A stretch of 64,000 bases of DNA. Source: Punctularia strigosozonata HHB-11173 SS5 (taxonomy: Eukaryota > Basidiomycota > Agaricomycetes > Corticiales > Punctulariaceae). Location: the NCBI RefSeq assembly GCF_000264995.1, contig NW_006767437.1, forward strand, positions 250,441-314,440. The letters are read 5' to 3'. This document shows positions 33,225 through 44,733 of this stretch, piece by piece. Numbering within the stretch: the first letter of the stretch is position 1; every line of letters starts with the position of its first letter. A program made the position numbers and the translations under genes. The notes under the pieces were generated by a model. The model was given only the letters and a program-made list of their open reading frames with translations. It had not been told where the DNA came from and did no database searches.

Positions 33225-34815
33225 TCAACTGCGATAGTCGCCGTTGATCTTCACGTATTCCTACCATCCTCGCAATCAGCACCCTACGACCTTTGCAACA
33301 TCCAAAACGGCGAACACAACTCACGTAGCTTAGGTCGCACGTCCAATATGTCGCGCTCTCCTTGCCCAGCCCGAGTTCGACTCGGACGCCAAAGTCCTCC
33401 TGGCTGAGGATCTCCTTCGCGCGCGCCTCGTCCACGTTCTCCGGTTCCCCGTCGACGAGCACCGGCAGCGGCGTGCTCCCGTCCGCGGGCACGAACGAAA
33501 CCGTCACTCGCGTCGGGTCGAGCGGCACGCTGAGCGGAATCGATCCAGTGGCGGCGAGGATGCGGCCCCAGCTTTGTGAATGGGTTAGGACGCGAGTAGA
33601 TGGCTTAGTAAGGAAGAGTATTGCACACTCACTTGGCGTCTTCGCCGTACAGTGCGGTCTTGACCAAGGCGGAGGTTGATATCCGCGCCGCGATTTTGTG
33701 TGCATCCTGGTAGGTGTTGGCGCCCTATACAAAACGACTTCGTAAGCATGAACCAATGTACCCCCATGCGAAGCGCATACCTCAACGGTCACAGTCACAA
33801 ACTTGCTCGCGCCCTCGCCGTCCCTTACCACGAGCTTGGCCAGGTCCGCCGCGAACGCTGTAAGCTCGTCCCGGAACGCGACATACAGCTCTGGTGTGCG
33901 CTCCTCGTCGACCTCGGGCACGCCCGCGTCCGCGGCGGCGCCGTTGGCGAGCGCGACGACGGTGTCGTTCGTCGACATGTCGCCGTCGACGCTGATCGAG
34001 TTGAAGCTCCTGTCGACCGCGTACGCCAGCGCGGACTGCAAGCTGCGTGGCGAGACCGCAGCGTCGGTCGCGATGCACCCGAGCAGGGTCGCGTGGAGCG
34101 CACGGGGGGCGGATGGCGTGGCCGCGGGGCCCATGTCAGGGTGGATCATGCCCGCGCCCTTGTCGATCCCCGCGAGGCGGTACTCTTTCCCGTCCAGCGT
34201 GAACGCGCGCGCGCGCAGCTTCGGGAATGTATCCGTGGTCATGAACGCGCGGGCAAGGCGCTCCCAGGCCGCGAAACCCGTGCCGAGCGTCGAGCCTGCC
34301 TCCGTCTGCGCCTGCGAGCGGATGCCGGAGAGGATCTTCTCGATCGGAAGGTGTTGGCCGATGACGCCCGTGGACATCACCAGCGTCTCGCTGTTGCCCT
34401 CGCCCTCGTCGCCCTTCGTGCCCAGCAACGCGTCCGTCGCGCGCGCCATCGCCCACGCGTCGTCCATCCCTCGCCGGCCCGTCACCGCGTTTGCGCACCC
34501 GCTATTGACGACCACGGCCCGTGCAGCGCCGCCGCCCCGCTGGAGGACTTCGGTGGAGACGACGACCGGGGCAGCCTTGAATGCGTTGCGCGTAAAGCAC
34601 GCGGCGGCGGACGTGTTCCGCTCGGACGTCGAGAGCAGCAGGCCGAGGTCAGGCACTCCTGCGGCCTTCTTCACGCCGCAGTGCAGGCCCGTCGCTAGAT
34701 AGCCATGGGGGAAGGCGGCATCCGGTATGGGGGCATGGTGGTGCGCTTTGTTGGGGAGCGGCCGACTGGTGTAGCTGGCGGCGGTCGCGAAGAGTCGGCG
34801 AGCAACGCGCGACAT
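33225..34815 (-). CDS. ARG7: Arginine biosynthesis bifunctional ArgJ, mitochondrial (ornithine acetyltransferase)
   Basis: Moves the acetyl group from N-acetylornithine to glutamate (and can make acetylglutamate), completing the cyclic arginine pathway in mitochondria. Start at 34815: MSRVARRLFATAASYTSRPL, a mitochondrial targeting-like N-terminus. ArgJ motifs: CFTRNAFKAAPV, VVVNSGCANAVTG, STGVIGQHLPIEKI, AGIDKGAGMIHPDMG, the self-cleavage site HATLLGCIATDA (cut before the nucleophilic Thr), SVDGDMSTNDTVVALANGAA, EGASKFVTVTVE, then after an intron GANTYQDAHKIAARISTSAL and NWGRILAATGSI, and the end EYVKINGDYRS with stop at 33225. Introns near 33730, 33640 and 33335. Between MGPAATPSAPRA and the cleavage site there are more residues than in most homologues. 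Enzyme assignment certain. Confidence 0.95.
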
Positions 34816-35238
34816 CGCGGTTTTTGGTCAGAGTCGCTGCAAAGAAGGGCTAGTGTGTCGGAGGAAGGGTTCGACCCCTGGGCTTAAGTCGTCGCGGCTG
34901 AAGCGATCCAAGTCATATCGCGGGAGCTGTGAAGACGAGGGAAATGTTCGATTGGGTAGATGGCTGTCTGTCCTATGTACATCGCCCGTGCATATTTACG
35001 CGGACGGGCCGTAAGCTATGGATACATGAACCGGACAATCGTCGCTCTCCCGTCGCTCCGTTACTCCTGGCGTTCACCCAAACGCCCGAGTGCAGCCCAG
35101 AGACTGCGTCGACGGTGAGCGGCATCGTCAGATTTTCGTCGCCAGATATGGGCAATCCGTGAGAACATCGTGGCGGTGTCTGTGAACTTAATTCATCATT
35201 CCTCTCTGCTCTCGTCACTACTAGTACTACAGAATAGC
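34816..35238. other. Intergenic: ARG7 promoter and PP2C 3' flank
   Basis: About 420 bp, minus-strand genes on both sides. I looked for Gcn4/CPC1-type TGACTC sites near the ARG7 start and saw none. No other feature. Confidence 0.5.
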
Positions 35239-36392
35239 TCAGGAGATATCAGGGACGGGTCCCAGGCGTACAACCATCACCGTGACGTTGTCATTTGTAC
35301 GTCGTTCGAACGCCAGCTCTATCAACTTCGAGCTTGCATCGCGCGGATCGGCCTTGGAGCGAACCGCGTCTACCGCCTCCTGATCGTTCACGAAGTCGAA
35401 GAGCTGTCGAAAACACCGGCATGAGCCATCTCAAGCCACCAGAGCGGAAAAGGAACCGTCACGCACTCCGTCGCACGCGATGATCAGGAACTCGTCCTCG
35501 TCGCCGAGCACCCGTTGGGCCACGGACGGCACCCCGATGACCCATCCGGGTCGCTTTAGAGGCCAGTCGCCCAGGCATCGCGACATGTTCAGTGAACCCC
35601 CGTCGATGCGTCCGTATTCGACGGTACCATTACGGCGTAGGATCCGCTTTTTTTCTTCGGGGTCATCCGGCTTGTGGTCGAGCGTGAGGCGGATCGCCTT
35701 TCCGCCGTGGCAGAGCACTACACGCGAGTCGCCAACGTTCGCGCAGTGCAGCACTCGCTGCCGTTGCCCGCCACCCGCACGCGTGGGATCTCCCTTCTTC
35801 TCCTTCGCCGACGCGCCATCGGCGGCTTCCAGGCGCACGAACGCCACCGCGGCCGTAGTGCCGGATCCCGCCCAGTCGTTGACTGCAGCGCGTTCCGAGA
35901 TTCCGAGACGGTTGATCTTGCTGTCGATTTCGAGGAACGTCTCCCGGAAGTGCCGGGCCATGGGTTTGTTGGGGCGCTTGGTCATCTCGTGCAGCAGCAT
36001 CTGCAGTGGCCGAGCGACATTAGTTCCTAAAATATGGCGGCCGTGTGATGGCGGTACTTACCTCGTGCAAGTGTTCTACGACGTACTTGGCGACGACGTC
36101 ATCGCCATGGCCATCGTAGACGGCGTAAAACCCTTGACCGTCCACCCCCGCGAAATCGGGTATGATCATGTGCATGTCTTCCATCGTTTCGCGCGTCCCT
36201 TGGGCCTCGCTGACATGAGCGTTAAGGAGCCAGGTCTCCGGGATAGGCGCTGAGTCGTTCACCTGGAGCTGCTCTAGCGACGCGCGAGTGGTGTGAGCGG
36301 ACACTTACCGGAGCATCGGGGTCGGGAGTGTGCCCCCTTAGCCGCGACCAGAAGTGGCCGAGAGAGGACCTGTGTTCAAAGTTGTTTGTCAT
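35239..36392 (-). CDS. PP2C-type protein serine/threonine phosphatase
   Basis: Metal-dependent phosphatase (PPM family). Start at 36392, MTNNFEHRSSLGHFWSRLRG, chosen because it is in frame through a GTAAGT intron to the catalytic domain. Motifs in order: RETMEDMHMII, FYAVYDGHGDDV (metal-binding DGH; the usual DGHGG has Asp), AGSGTTAAVAFV, CANVGDSRVVLCHGGKA, LTLDHKPDDPEEKKRI, NMSRCLGDWPLK, FLIIACDG, then after an intron LFDFVNDQEAVDAV and NDNVTVMVVRLGPVPDIS. All PP2C metal Asp positions I can place are present. Introns near 36310, 36050 and 35460. About 330 residues, the size of a single-domain PP2C. Substrate unknown. Confidence 0.92.
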
Positions 36393-36699
36393 TTCGCTGG
36401 AAATATCGCGAGTGTCGGTATGGGTGTTGAGCCAACTGTGGATTATGTACAGGCAACCGAGAGGTTAGCAGTCCTTTTATACGTTCAAGAGGTGCCACAA
36501 TGCGCGTCGATAGCTTTGTTCGTGCATTCGATAGCAACAGAGGGCCGCGTTCGATAGCGCACAGCAATCATCATGAGTATTGTGTCCGTATAGTCCATAT
36601 TAGGAACACTGTAGTATTGGCACACCGAACGTCGGGCTGTCCCCTGGACAAGAAGGCAAAAACGGGTCGCCATCGCAACTGCGTGCAGTCCTCCATCGC
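36393..36699. other. Short intergenic stretch
   Basis: About 310 bp upstream of the PP2C gene and downstream of the small membrane-protein gene. Nothing recognised. Confidence 0.45.
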
Positions 36700-37470
36700 T
36701 CAACCCTCCTGCTCGTCAGATAACACAGCCAGCGAGCTTTTCGACCGCCACGTATCGGTGCGAATGAATAAGCCATCCACCTTGCCTCCCATCCTCTCCC
36801 GTAGAGATGATCGGCGCCCCGATCTTCGAGTCGTGGGGGATTGCTGCGCCCCGGGAACCTCCGCCGAGCCGGGTACGTGTGGCGCTGGGTGGGTTGAGCT
36901 CAACGCAACGGGCATCTCCACGTCGGGCAACCCGAAAGCCAGAAGGTAGCGTTTCTGCGGCCTTGTGTTGTCCGCCGCAGAGTGCGAGTCGTCGATCTCC
37001 AGGTGCGGCTTGTACCGCGCCGGTGGCGATGCGTCATGGACGGATTGGGAAATCTCTGGGCTGGTGGTCGTGGACGGCACGAAGAGCGTTGAGCCGTCGC
37101 CCAGGGTGAGCGGCGTAAGGGGGTAGTCCGGTTGAGGTAGCGGCGGGGGAACATCTGTATACGGGTTGATGTCGGAAGGATTGGAGGTTTCGACCGGTGA
37201 CGATGTGCGGGGTATATCGATGTCTTCAGGGGACATCGTTTCGACCTGGAGAGAAGCAGCTACCCCAGAGTGGTGCGATAGACGGCATCCACGGTACGAG
37301 GGAGGGTCGCAGTAAGGACAGCTGGGCTCCAGGGCGGAGTTATTTCGGAAGGGTCCAAGGGAAGCAAGAAGCCTGGTCCATGATGTCGACAGCAGCGAAT
37401 AGAGGGAAAAGTTGGCGACTGCATATGCCAACAGGAGGCGGATGGCGGCGATGGGGCCGAGGACTGGCAT
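36700..37470 (-). CDS. Small membrane protein sharing C-terminal motifs with the peroxidase at 44.7 kb
   Basis: Single open exon of 256 residues, MPVLGPIAAIRLLLAYAVAN at the start, followed by another hydrophobic stretch (FSLYSLLSTSWTRLLASLGP), so probably an N-terminal membrane anchor. A short Cys motif (SCPYCDPPSYRGC) follows, then a Pro/Ser-rich region. The C-terminal third has YLLAFGLPDVEMP and RMGGKVDGLFIRTDTWRSKS. The long tail of the heme-thiolate peroxidase 7 kb away has SLLAFGMPDITAP and GKVGEKVENFVHRS with RSKRS close behind, in the same order. No known domain recognised. Start codon not independently supported; an upstream exon is possible. Confidence 0.6.
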   Translation of the reverse strand: MPVLGPIAAIRLLLAYAVANFSLYSLLSTSWTRLLASLGPFRNNSALEPSCPYCDPPSYRGCRLSHHSGVAASLQVETMSPEDIDIPRTSSPVETSNPSDINPYTDVPPPLPQPDYPLTPLTLGDGSTLFVPSTTTSPEISQSVHDASPPARYKPHLEIDDSHSAADNTRPQKRYLLAFGLPDVEMPVALSSTHPAPHVPGSAEVPGAQQSPTTRRSGRRSSLRERMGGKVDGLFIRTDTWRSKSSLAVLSDEQEG

Positions 37471-38469
37471 GGTGGAAGGCGAGTGATCTTGAGGTGACTG
37501 AACGCGGCGACGTCCTTACATATGGGGGCTCGGGAACAGCCCTTGTCCGTCGTTCAGGCCGTCAAAGTCATGCCCCGATGCGTGCCCGATGCACGCCTGG
37601 TCGGATGTGGACGAATCCGATGCAGAGTCGCGTGGCCACGACGTTCGTAATGGCGGCTGTCATCCCGTTATAGCAAGATCCTGCGCGCTAGCGCCGCGTG
37701 CGAGACCGTACGGTGATGGCTACGGCGCTTCCATTCAGACCCGGCCTGCGAGAGTCAATTGGAACGGCAGCATGCGACGGTGTGAGTCACGCCTCACCCC
37801 TCTAAGGCGAAGCATACGCATGTTGCGTTTTTCGGTGTCCTCTTGCCTGCTGCCTTTGCCGATCCCAAGCTGCGCCAAATGTTCTTGCTGAGGCCCATGG
37901 ACTACAGCAATGGTCATAGGGATGGCATACCCGGTATCGGATGTGCCCGTAGTACGATGTTGAACAATCCAGAGGATGACCTGCGCAGTGAAGTCGGCGT
38001 CCAAGTCCGGACTCCTGAGCTCTTATATGCACGTGACTCAGCGACCTACCAGCGACCTCAACGTCGCCCCATGTTCATGCACCTCCCTTCTTTCATATCT
38101 GACAACAACTATGCCAATGAAAAAAAATGCTTATCCTAACCTCAAGTCCACGAATCTTGATGGAAGTCACGGAATGTTCGCTGCTACACCTCGGTTCTGA
38201 CATCTCCCCCAACCGGGATGGGACTGCTGATAGGGTTGTGGCTGCGGATGCGGTTCTGTTATCCCATTCGATGGTTCGGGGCAACGAGCAATCTTAGCAC
38301 TGCGTCTTGGACGTGCGCTGAGTACATCAGCGATGCTCGATGGACCGAAGTGACTTGTACCTGGACACCCACTGTAATTTAATTGTCCTCGGAACATCGA
38401 GCGATTGCTGACTGGTTTTGTTCCTCCAAGGTATTGCACGCGTTAGGTCATATCTGCTGATCCTGCGGC
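37471..38469. other. Intergenic before the broken CHAT copy
   Basis: About 1 kb. No conserved coding signal. The last part may hold a decayed first exon of the CHAT pseudogene. Confidence 0.45.
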
Positions 38470-40040
38470 AGCCTGCACCGTCATCGTCACGCGCAAACAA
38501 GCCATTATCAACAGTCACCGCCAGCGGCTCTCCTCTTTTACCTCGAACACAACCGAGTATGCAAGGCATGCAACCGTGTTGGGCTCGTCTTTGCACGACC
38601 TTTTCCTTCATACGGGCGACATCAGCCCATTAGAAGAAGCCGTGGTTCTCCAGCCTTCCGCTTCAAGTCTGCTCCCGGACGAGTCCCTAGACAGCGCGAC
38701 CGCATTGGATGCTGCAAACCGTAGCATCGACGTTGGGAGGACAGAAGGGCTCCGCAAGTAATCCAGAGGAAGCTGCTGCCCGACGCCGGATGACGCACGA
38801 GTTCGAAAGGCTGGTTCAGGTGTCTCGTGCTTACCCTGGGTGCGGGGAATTCCTCAAACCACTATCGTTAAAGATACTGCAGATGGCCGCAGCTCATGAT
38901 CCTATCGTCATCCTCATTGCGGTCGAAGGCAATGCTGCTTTGAAGGAAGATAGCGCATCCGTAGGGTCTGAGGCTAGAATCTGGGAGAGTGTCAGTAACA
39001 CCGGCCCCAGGGCTATGATTGAAACGCGCACCTGGCATTGTCACGATCCTCTTGAAGACATACTCGCGATCCTTTGAACGGAGTCGTGCAGTCGATTGTG
39101 GACGCCCTTGGCTTGAAGGTTCGTGTCCAGCGTTCCGTTTGTAATTACTTTTGACCGTAACCTCCAGAAATTGCAAGGCCGCGCCCGACCCCGGATATGG
39201 TGGATACCGACGGGGAGGTTCTTCCATCTCCCGGTACACGCAGCGGGTGTGTATTCCGGACTGTCGTCTCCGTCATTACCAGACTTCGTGGTTTCCTCCT
39301 ACTCGCCCAACATCGAGAAGCTAGTCGATGCTCGGGAGCGGTCTGCACCGTGGTTGCACAAGACGGCCCCAAAGATGTTGCTCGTCACACAACCTGACAT
39401 ACCGGGTTACCCACCGTTGCCGACTACCGTTGCTGAAGCAGAGCAGATCGCACAGATCGTGCCTTTGTCTGCATTCGTTGGACGGAATCGCGATGCCGGA
39501 AACCAGCTGACGTCTCCCAGACGCTCGATGCTTGTCCTCAGGCCTCCATTCTTCACCTCGCTTGTCATGGCCAGCAGAACCTTGGCGACGCTCTTGAAAG
39601 CGGGTTCATCCTTCCCGATGGCAAGTCGACTATATCGTCGCTTAGTCAATCAAGCTACCAAATGCATTCTTCGCCTTTTTGAGCGCCTGCGAAAGCGCCA
39701 AAGGTGACGTTGAACAACCGGATGAGGTCATCAGTCTGTCAGCAGCCATGATCTTCTCTGGTTTCAAGTCTGTGATCGGCACGATGTGGTGAGTTGGCCT
39801 GTTTCCGCCTCTGTCTTCCAACTAATGGCAACCACCAGGGCAATGAACGATGCCGACGGACCAGTAGTTGCCAGACACGTGTATGAGGCGTTGCTCACAG
39901 GAAAGGAGACGCTCGATTCCGATTCCATACCCTATGCCCTTGACGCTGCAACCGCAGCCGAGACGATCTGGCAATTGTTCCGGAGGATGGGCTACTTACA
40001 TCCACGTGGGCATATAACAGAATGGCAGTCCTTGCAGTAA
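38470..40040 (+). pseudogene. Broken TPR-CHAT copy
   Basis: Clear homology to the intact gene just downstream but decayed. It opens with a TPR-like piece (SSLHDLFLHTGDISPLEEAV, compare DSLHELFLHTGESALLNEAI). It then jumps to EFERLVQVSRAYPGCGEFLK, so nearly 2 kb of TPR-coding sequence is missing. The CHAT part has WWIPTGRFFHLPVHAAGVYS and LVTQPDIPGYPPLP. A frame change follows near 39510, after which LDACPQASILHLACHGQQNL retains the catalytic His. Another frame change near 39650 separates this from FFAFLSACESAKGDVEQPDE with the catalytic Cys. The final MNDADGPVVARHVYEALLTG matches the last exon of the intact gene. At least two frameshifts plus the deletion make a complete protein unlikely. Confidence 0.8.
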
Positions 40041-40711
40041 CGCATCTCGTCACGTCCCTCCGGTGATTGTGCGGCAAATATTTTCTTCGGCACTCGAGTC
40101 AGCGCCATCGTTTCGGCAATCAACGGGAGCATTTAAGTGCAGGTTAGAAGCCAAAAGTGCGGGGACCTACGTACTAGAAACAGGAAGCTTCTGGGCTCCA
40201 TGACGGAGCATCGATATCCCTCAAGTATCCCCGTCGGTATGGCTTTTACTGCTTTCCAGTCTTCCGACAGCAACTTAATCGAGACATGTTTCCTTAATCC
40301 CACTAGCTCCAGCATCGGCCGTCGGGTCGAACACGAATAGCTTAGGCGCACCCGTATCTTAATGATGGCGTTCAGCCCGGACTTCCGACAACTACGGTGG
40401 TACGGTAACGGGGATGCTTGACTGTAAATTTTCCTTGCTTGGGCGGGTAACTTGTGCCTGCGCGTGTTCGGTTCAAACCTCGATGCACACGACTCCGCAG
40501 CTTTGATCCACCGCGAGTGGATTTGCGGTCGCCGCTCGGACAGGGGACCTCATCGTGCGCTTAAATAAGGCCGTACCCTCCTGACCACGGCAACTCCGCG
40601 ATCCTCTCCTGCATCCCGACATATTCCTGCTGGTGTTATATTCCACGTGAGCACGAATGTCGGTCCCAGGTTTCGTATGTGTACTGACATGCCTTGAGAC
40701 GCTTTAGAACC
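40041..40711. promoter_or_regulatory. Upstream region of the intact TPR-CHAT gene
   Basis: About 670 bp between the pseudogene and the intact CHAT start. No gene or repeat recognised; presumably promoter and 5' UTR. Confidence 0.4.
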
Positions 40712-43700
40712 ATGTCTGAGACCTACGCTGGCGGATTCCATGCTACAACCATGCAGTTACAAGCTAACATCGCCGCATACCGAGGTCAACTTGAATGCAT
40801 TCAAGATCACTTGCTCAATGCAAATGTGTCATCAGCTTTAGGGGATTCCTTACACGAGCTTTTCCTCCATACTGGCGAGAGTGCCTTATTAAACGAGGCC
40901 ATAGCACTTCAACAATCTATATCGCCGCGCCAAGACTTAGCGAAAGCTGAAGCTCTGGACGCCCTCGCTTCATCGCTCTACGACAGACATTGCCAGCTAG
41001 GAAGGCGGCAAGACCTTGACGAGGCCATAGCGTTACATCGAACATCGCTGGATCTCCGATTGCAATATGGGCTCGACGCGAAATACTGTCTTTACGGCCT
41101 CGGGAGGTCCCTTACTACGTTGTCTCGTTATCATCCCTTCCACGTCTCCCCACTTGAAGAAGCAATCAAGTGCCTTCGCCTAGGCTTGTCATCATCGCAC
41201 CCGCCGGACATGCAGTCCGTCCCTGCACTAATCGCGCTATCGGATGCATTGATGCTTCGCTACTGGACCACGGGACGGGCTGAGCTTCTTGAAGAAGCGA
41301 TCATGCTCTCTAGGTCTGCCGTGGCCTTGACCTCGACGGCGATGTGGACGTTGAACGTCGTCCCATCTCTTGTATCTCTTGGTGTTGCCCTCAGAGCTCG
41401 GTACACACATCAGAGTCAGCCAGAGGATTTCGAAGAGGCCGTCCAGCTGCTGGATCTAGCTATCTCAGCAGCACCTCACCCGTCGTATCCCGATCAGTGG
41501 GCGGCATTGTGTGCGTTGGCAGAGGTCCTCGTCCTTCAGCGATACAGGGCGCAGGCGGCAGAGGATGTTTCGAGAGCAAAACTCCTCGCCCATCAAGCCG
41601 TCACGCTATGCCCTCCTGGTCATTTCTATCGCGTCCGAGCCACGCGGGTCCTTGCAGAAGCGTCGATGTGCATGTACCTAGCTGCAGGTTCTGACATGCT
41701 TATTCACGACGCAGTCGGTCTCTATCGCGATACTATCGCTTCCTCTCCAACGCAGGATTGTCAGGACTGCTTGCTTGCGACGGCGGGTCTTGGCGCAGCC
41801 CTTCATACCCAATTCAGGGTCCGGGGGGTGATGGATGATGTGGATGAAGCTATCCGTTTGCTCACATCTTGCAAGGAAACTGGACCTCACACGCATGCCG
41901 ATTATCACAACTTGCTGCAAAACCTCGCCAATCTTCACGGGCTACGCTTCAAGGTGAAGGGTGACGTCGCGGACAACGATACTACTATTCGCCTACGGAG
42001 GGAGGTCCTAGCGGTTTGTCCCGTTCGGGAGATCCGTCGAACGTTCTACCTGGCCAACTTGGCGCTCACGCTAGAGAGCGCCGCTACTAAGCGAGGCATG
42101 GTGGAATGCTGGCAGGAAGCTTCTAAGCTTTGTAAAGAGGCCCTGAACTCTGTACCAGAGCAGTCTCGCTACACCCTCGCCAGTCTGAGCTGTGTGCTCA
42201 GGGGAGCATGGGCGGATGGTGTAGACCCCCAGGGTCTGGATATCTCAATTGACCTGCACGAGAAAATTCTTGTTACCACTCTCGCCGGTCATCCCCACCG
42301 TGCCGAGCACTTGATGGAGTACGGCAATGATCTTTATTTGCGGTTTCGTGCGACGTCAGACCAACAAGACTTAGCGAAAAGCATGTTGGCTTACAGAGAG
42401 GCCGTACTAGACGAAGGCTCCGTCATTCGATCTCGTTTCGAGGCTTCCGTGCATTGGATCAGGCATGCAGAGGAAGTGCAATCACCCGAGTTGGTATCAG
42501 AGGCCTACCAGCGGACCGTTGGGCTGTTCCCGCGTATTGCATACCTTGCGTTGGATCCCGAAGAACGTCTGAAATCGTTGAAAGTCCTGAGGGAAATACC
42601 TGGGCTCGTCCAGAAGGGCGCGCTCCATTTCCTTGCACAGGGTTTGCCAGAAGCCGCCGTTGAACTTTTGGAGGATGGACGGTACGAATCTTCCTTCTCT
42701 CAATGAAGTCGGTATTCAAATCGTAGCCGATAGAGGTGTGTTCTGGACCCAGCTCTCACGATTGAGAGATCCACGAGAGGAACTGCCGGTACCAGGCGAG
42801 TTAGGAAAACAACTACGTGCAGTTGCATCGAAGCTTGAGGAGCGAAAAGCTGGCGCAAGCGTTTCTCAAGTTGCTACAAAACGTCGCGAAATGGCGCAGC
42901 AGTTTGAACGACTCGTTCGGGCCGCTCGTGCACACCCTGGTTGCGGAGAATTCCTCAAACCATTCTCATTCGAGAAGCTACGCGTAGCGGCCATTCACGG
43001 TCCCGTCATCATTCTAGTTGCGGACAAAATCAGTGCAGAGGCCATCGTGATTCCCTCTTCCACTAGACCAGCGATGCGAGTGCGTCTCTCCGTTGCCCCA
43101 GAATTGCTTAGGAGCGCTAGCAAAACTATCAGCAAGTCAGCCAGGGCTTGGAGAGACGCACATCAACCGCGAGACCTGAACGCTTCGACTTCGGATTCAA
43201 GACTGTCGATCACAAGACCTACTGTACATCTGCACGATCCACTTGATAGCCTTCTTTCAACTCTATGGCATGAGGTCGTCCATCCGGTGGTCCAGGCTCT
43301 TCGTTGGGAGGTACGAGCACCAATCTTAAAATTGGAATCCTTACTGACGTTCGTGCCAGAGGCGACAGGGCCGTGACCGCCCGCGACTTTGGTGGGTACC
43401 CACCGGAGTATTCCTCTTTCTCCCAGTCCACGCCGCGGGAATTTATTCGGGCGACTCGCCGGTTTCACTGTCAGATTTTGCGGTGTCGTCCTACTCTCCG
43501 AGCGTTGGCCAGCTCATCGACGCGCGTAGGCGACCTGTGCAAGTGCAAGCTGCGACCGCAAAGGCGCTCCTCGTTACACAGCCCAATGCACCAGGTTTAG
43601 CTCCGCTTCCTAACACGCTTGTCGAAGTAGAGCAGATCGCACACGTCATTCCTTCCTCTGTGCTCGCTGGAATGATAACTGCGAGTCCGCTCGGGGTCTC

Positions 43701-44212
43701 CGAGATCCTCGCGGCGTGCCCGCAGGCATCGATTCTCCACCTCGCGTGTCACGGCGAACAGAACGGTGATGACGCGCTCGAGAGCGGCTTTATCCTCCGG
43801 GACGGGAAACTGACCATCTCCGCACTCACTGAACTGAAGCTGCCCGACGCGTTCTTCGCGTTTTTGAGCGCGTGTGAGAGCGCCAAGGGTGATACACAGC
43901 AGCCGGACGAAGTGATCAGCCTTTCTGCGGCCATGATGTTCGCCGGCTTCAAATCCGTGATCGGCACGATGTGGTGTGCCCCTTTCGTCTATACTGTAGA
44001 TGCTGGTTGAGGTTGATAAATTCGTATCAAGGTCCATGAACGACGCGGATGGGCCGTTGGTTGCTAGACACGTCTACAGTGCACTCTTCAATGGATCGGA
44101 CGCGCTCCAGCCTGATGTTATCCCATACGCACTCGACGCCGCGAGCCAGGAACTGAGGGAATCTGGCGCTCGTCCTAGCAGGTGGGCGACGTATATACAT
44201 ATGGGGATATGA
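40712..44212 (+). CDS. TPR-CHAT protein (caspase-like protease of the CHAT family)
   Basis: Exons 40712-42681, 42734-43310, 43360-43973 and 44032-44212 sum to 3342 nt, giving 1113 residues. Residues 1-~650 are TPR-like helical repeats (LGDSLHELFLHTGESALLNE, YGLGRSLTTLSRYH, SLGVALRARYTHQSQPEDFE, LANLHGLRFKVKGDVADND). The C-terminal part is a CHAT domain: FERLVRAARAHPGCGEFLKP, PRLWWVPTGVFLFLPVHAAG, SILHLACHGEQNGDDALESG with the catalytic His, and FFAFLSACESAKGDTQQPDE with the catalytic Cys. The end is MNDADGPLVARHVYSALFNG then WATYIHMGI. CHAT proteases are caspase relatives; in bacteria TPR-CHAT proteins cut partners on activation. In Agaricomycetes the family is expanded but its role is unknown. 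The start could alternatively be 40694. Confidence 0.9.
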
Positions 44213-44733
44213 TCGATCGCGCGCAGAGTATCACAGCAAATTGCATATCGATAGAGCGTTCACTAATTTCTGTGGTCGCTACGGTCGGCGAAGCTCGTCG
44301 ATGGAGCATCAGGCAATGTGTGCTGAAGTACAGCGGAAATACAGCAGATAATAAGTGCCCACGAGGCGTCTGCATTACCGAAGCAGTACGTCGGTTGCAG
44401 AACTTCGTCAGGGACAAGTTTTTTCGAGCACGCTATCGATATGCAACCTGCTGCAGTGTAGCAGAGAGCACCAAACATCACGCATGTGATGACTCTCGTG
44501 TCAAGGCATCGTTGTTTTCACAACAGATCGGATACGTATACAGGAAAATGCATATATGAGTACGAAATAACGCGAAGGAAGCACGTATGTGAGTAGAGTA
44601 AAGCAAAGGAGGAGACTATTACGCCCTCCATTTCGTGTTAGTGGTTGTTGATGATAAACCGAGAGTAAACAGCAAAGCAAAGAGAGCATCTCCTACAACT
44701 CGTACAATCTCGCAATAACAGGCGCAATATTTT
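44213..44733. other. Convergent intergenic between CHAT and peroxidase genes
   Basis: About 520 bp holding the 3' flanks of two convergent genes. AT-richer than its neighbours; no feature recognised. Confidence 0.5.

Noticed and set aside
34827-34885. tRNA-like boxes (TGGTCAGAGTCG and GGGTTCGACCCC)
   Set aside because: Spacing is near that of A and B boxes, but the flanking 7-nt acceptor halves do not pair and it overlaps the ARG7 start region.
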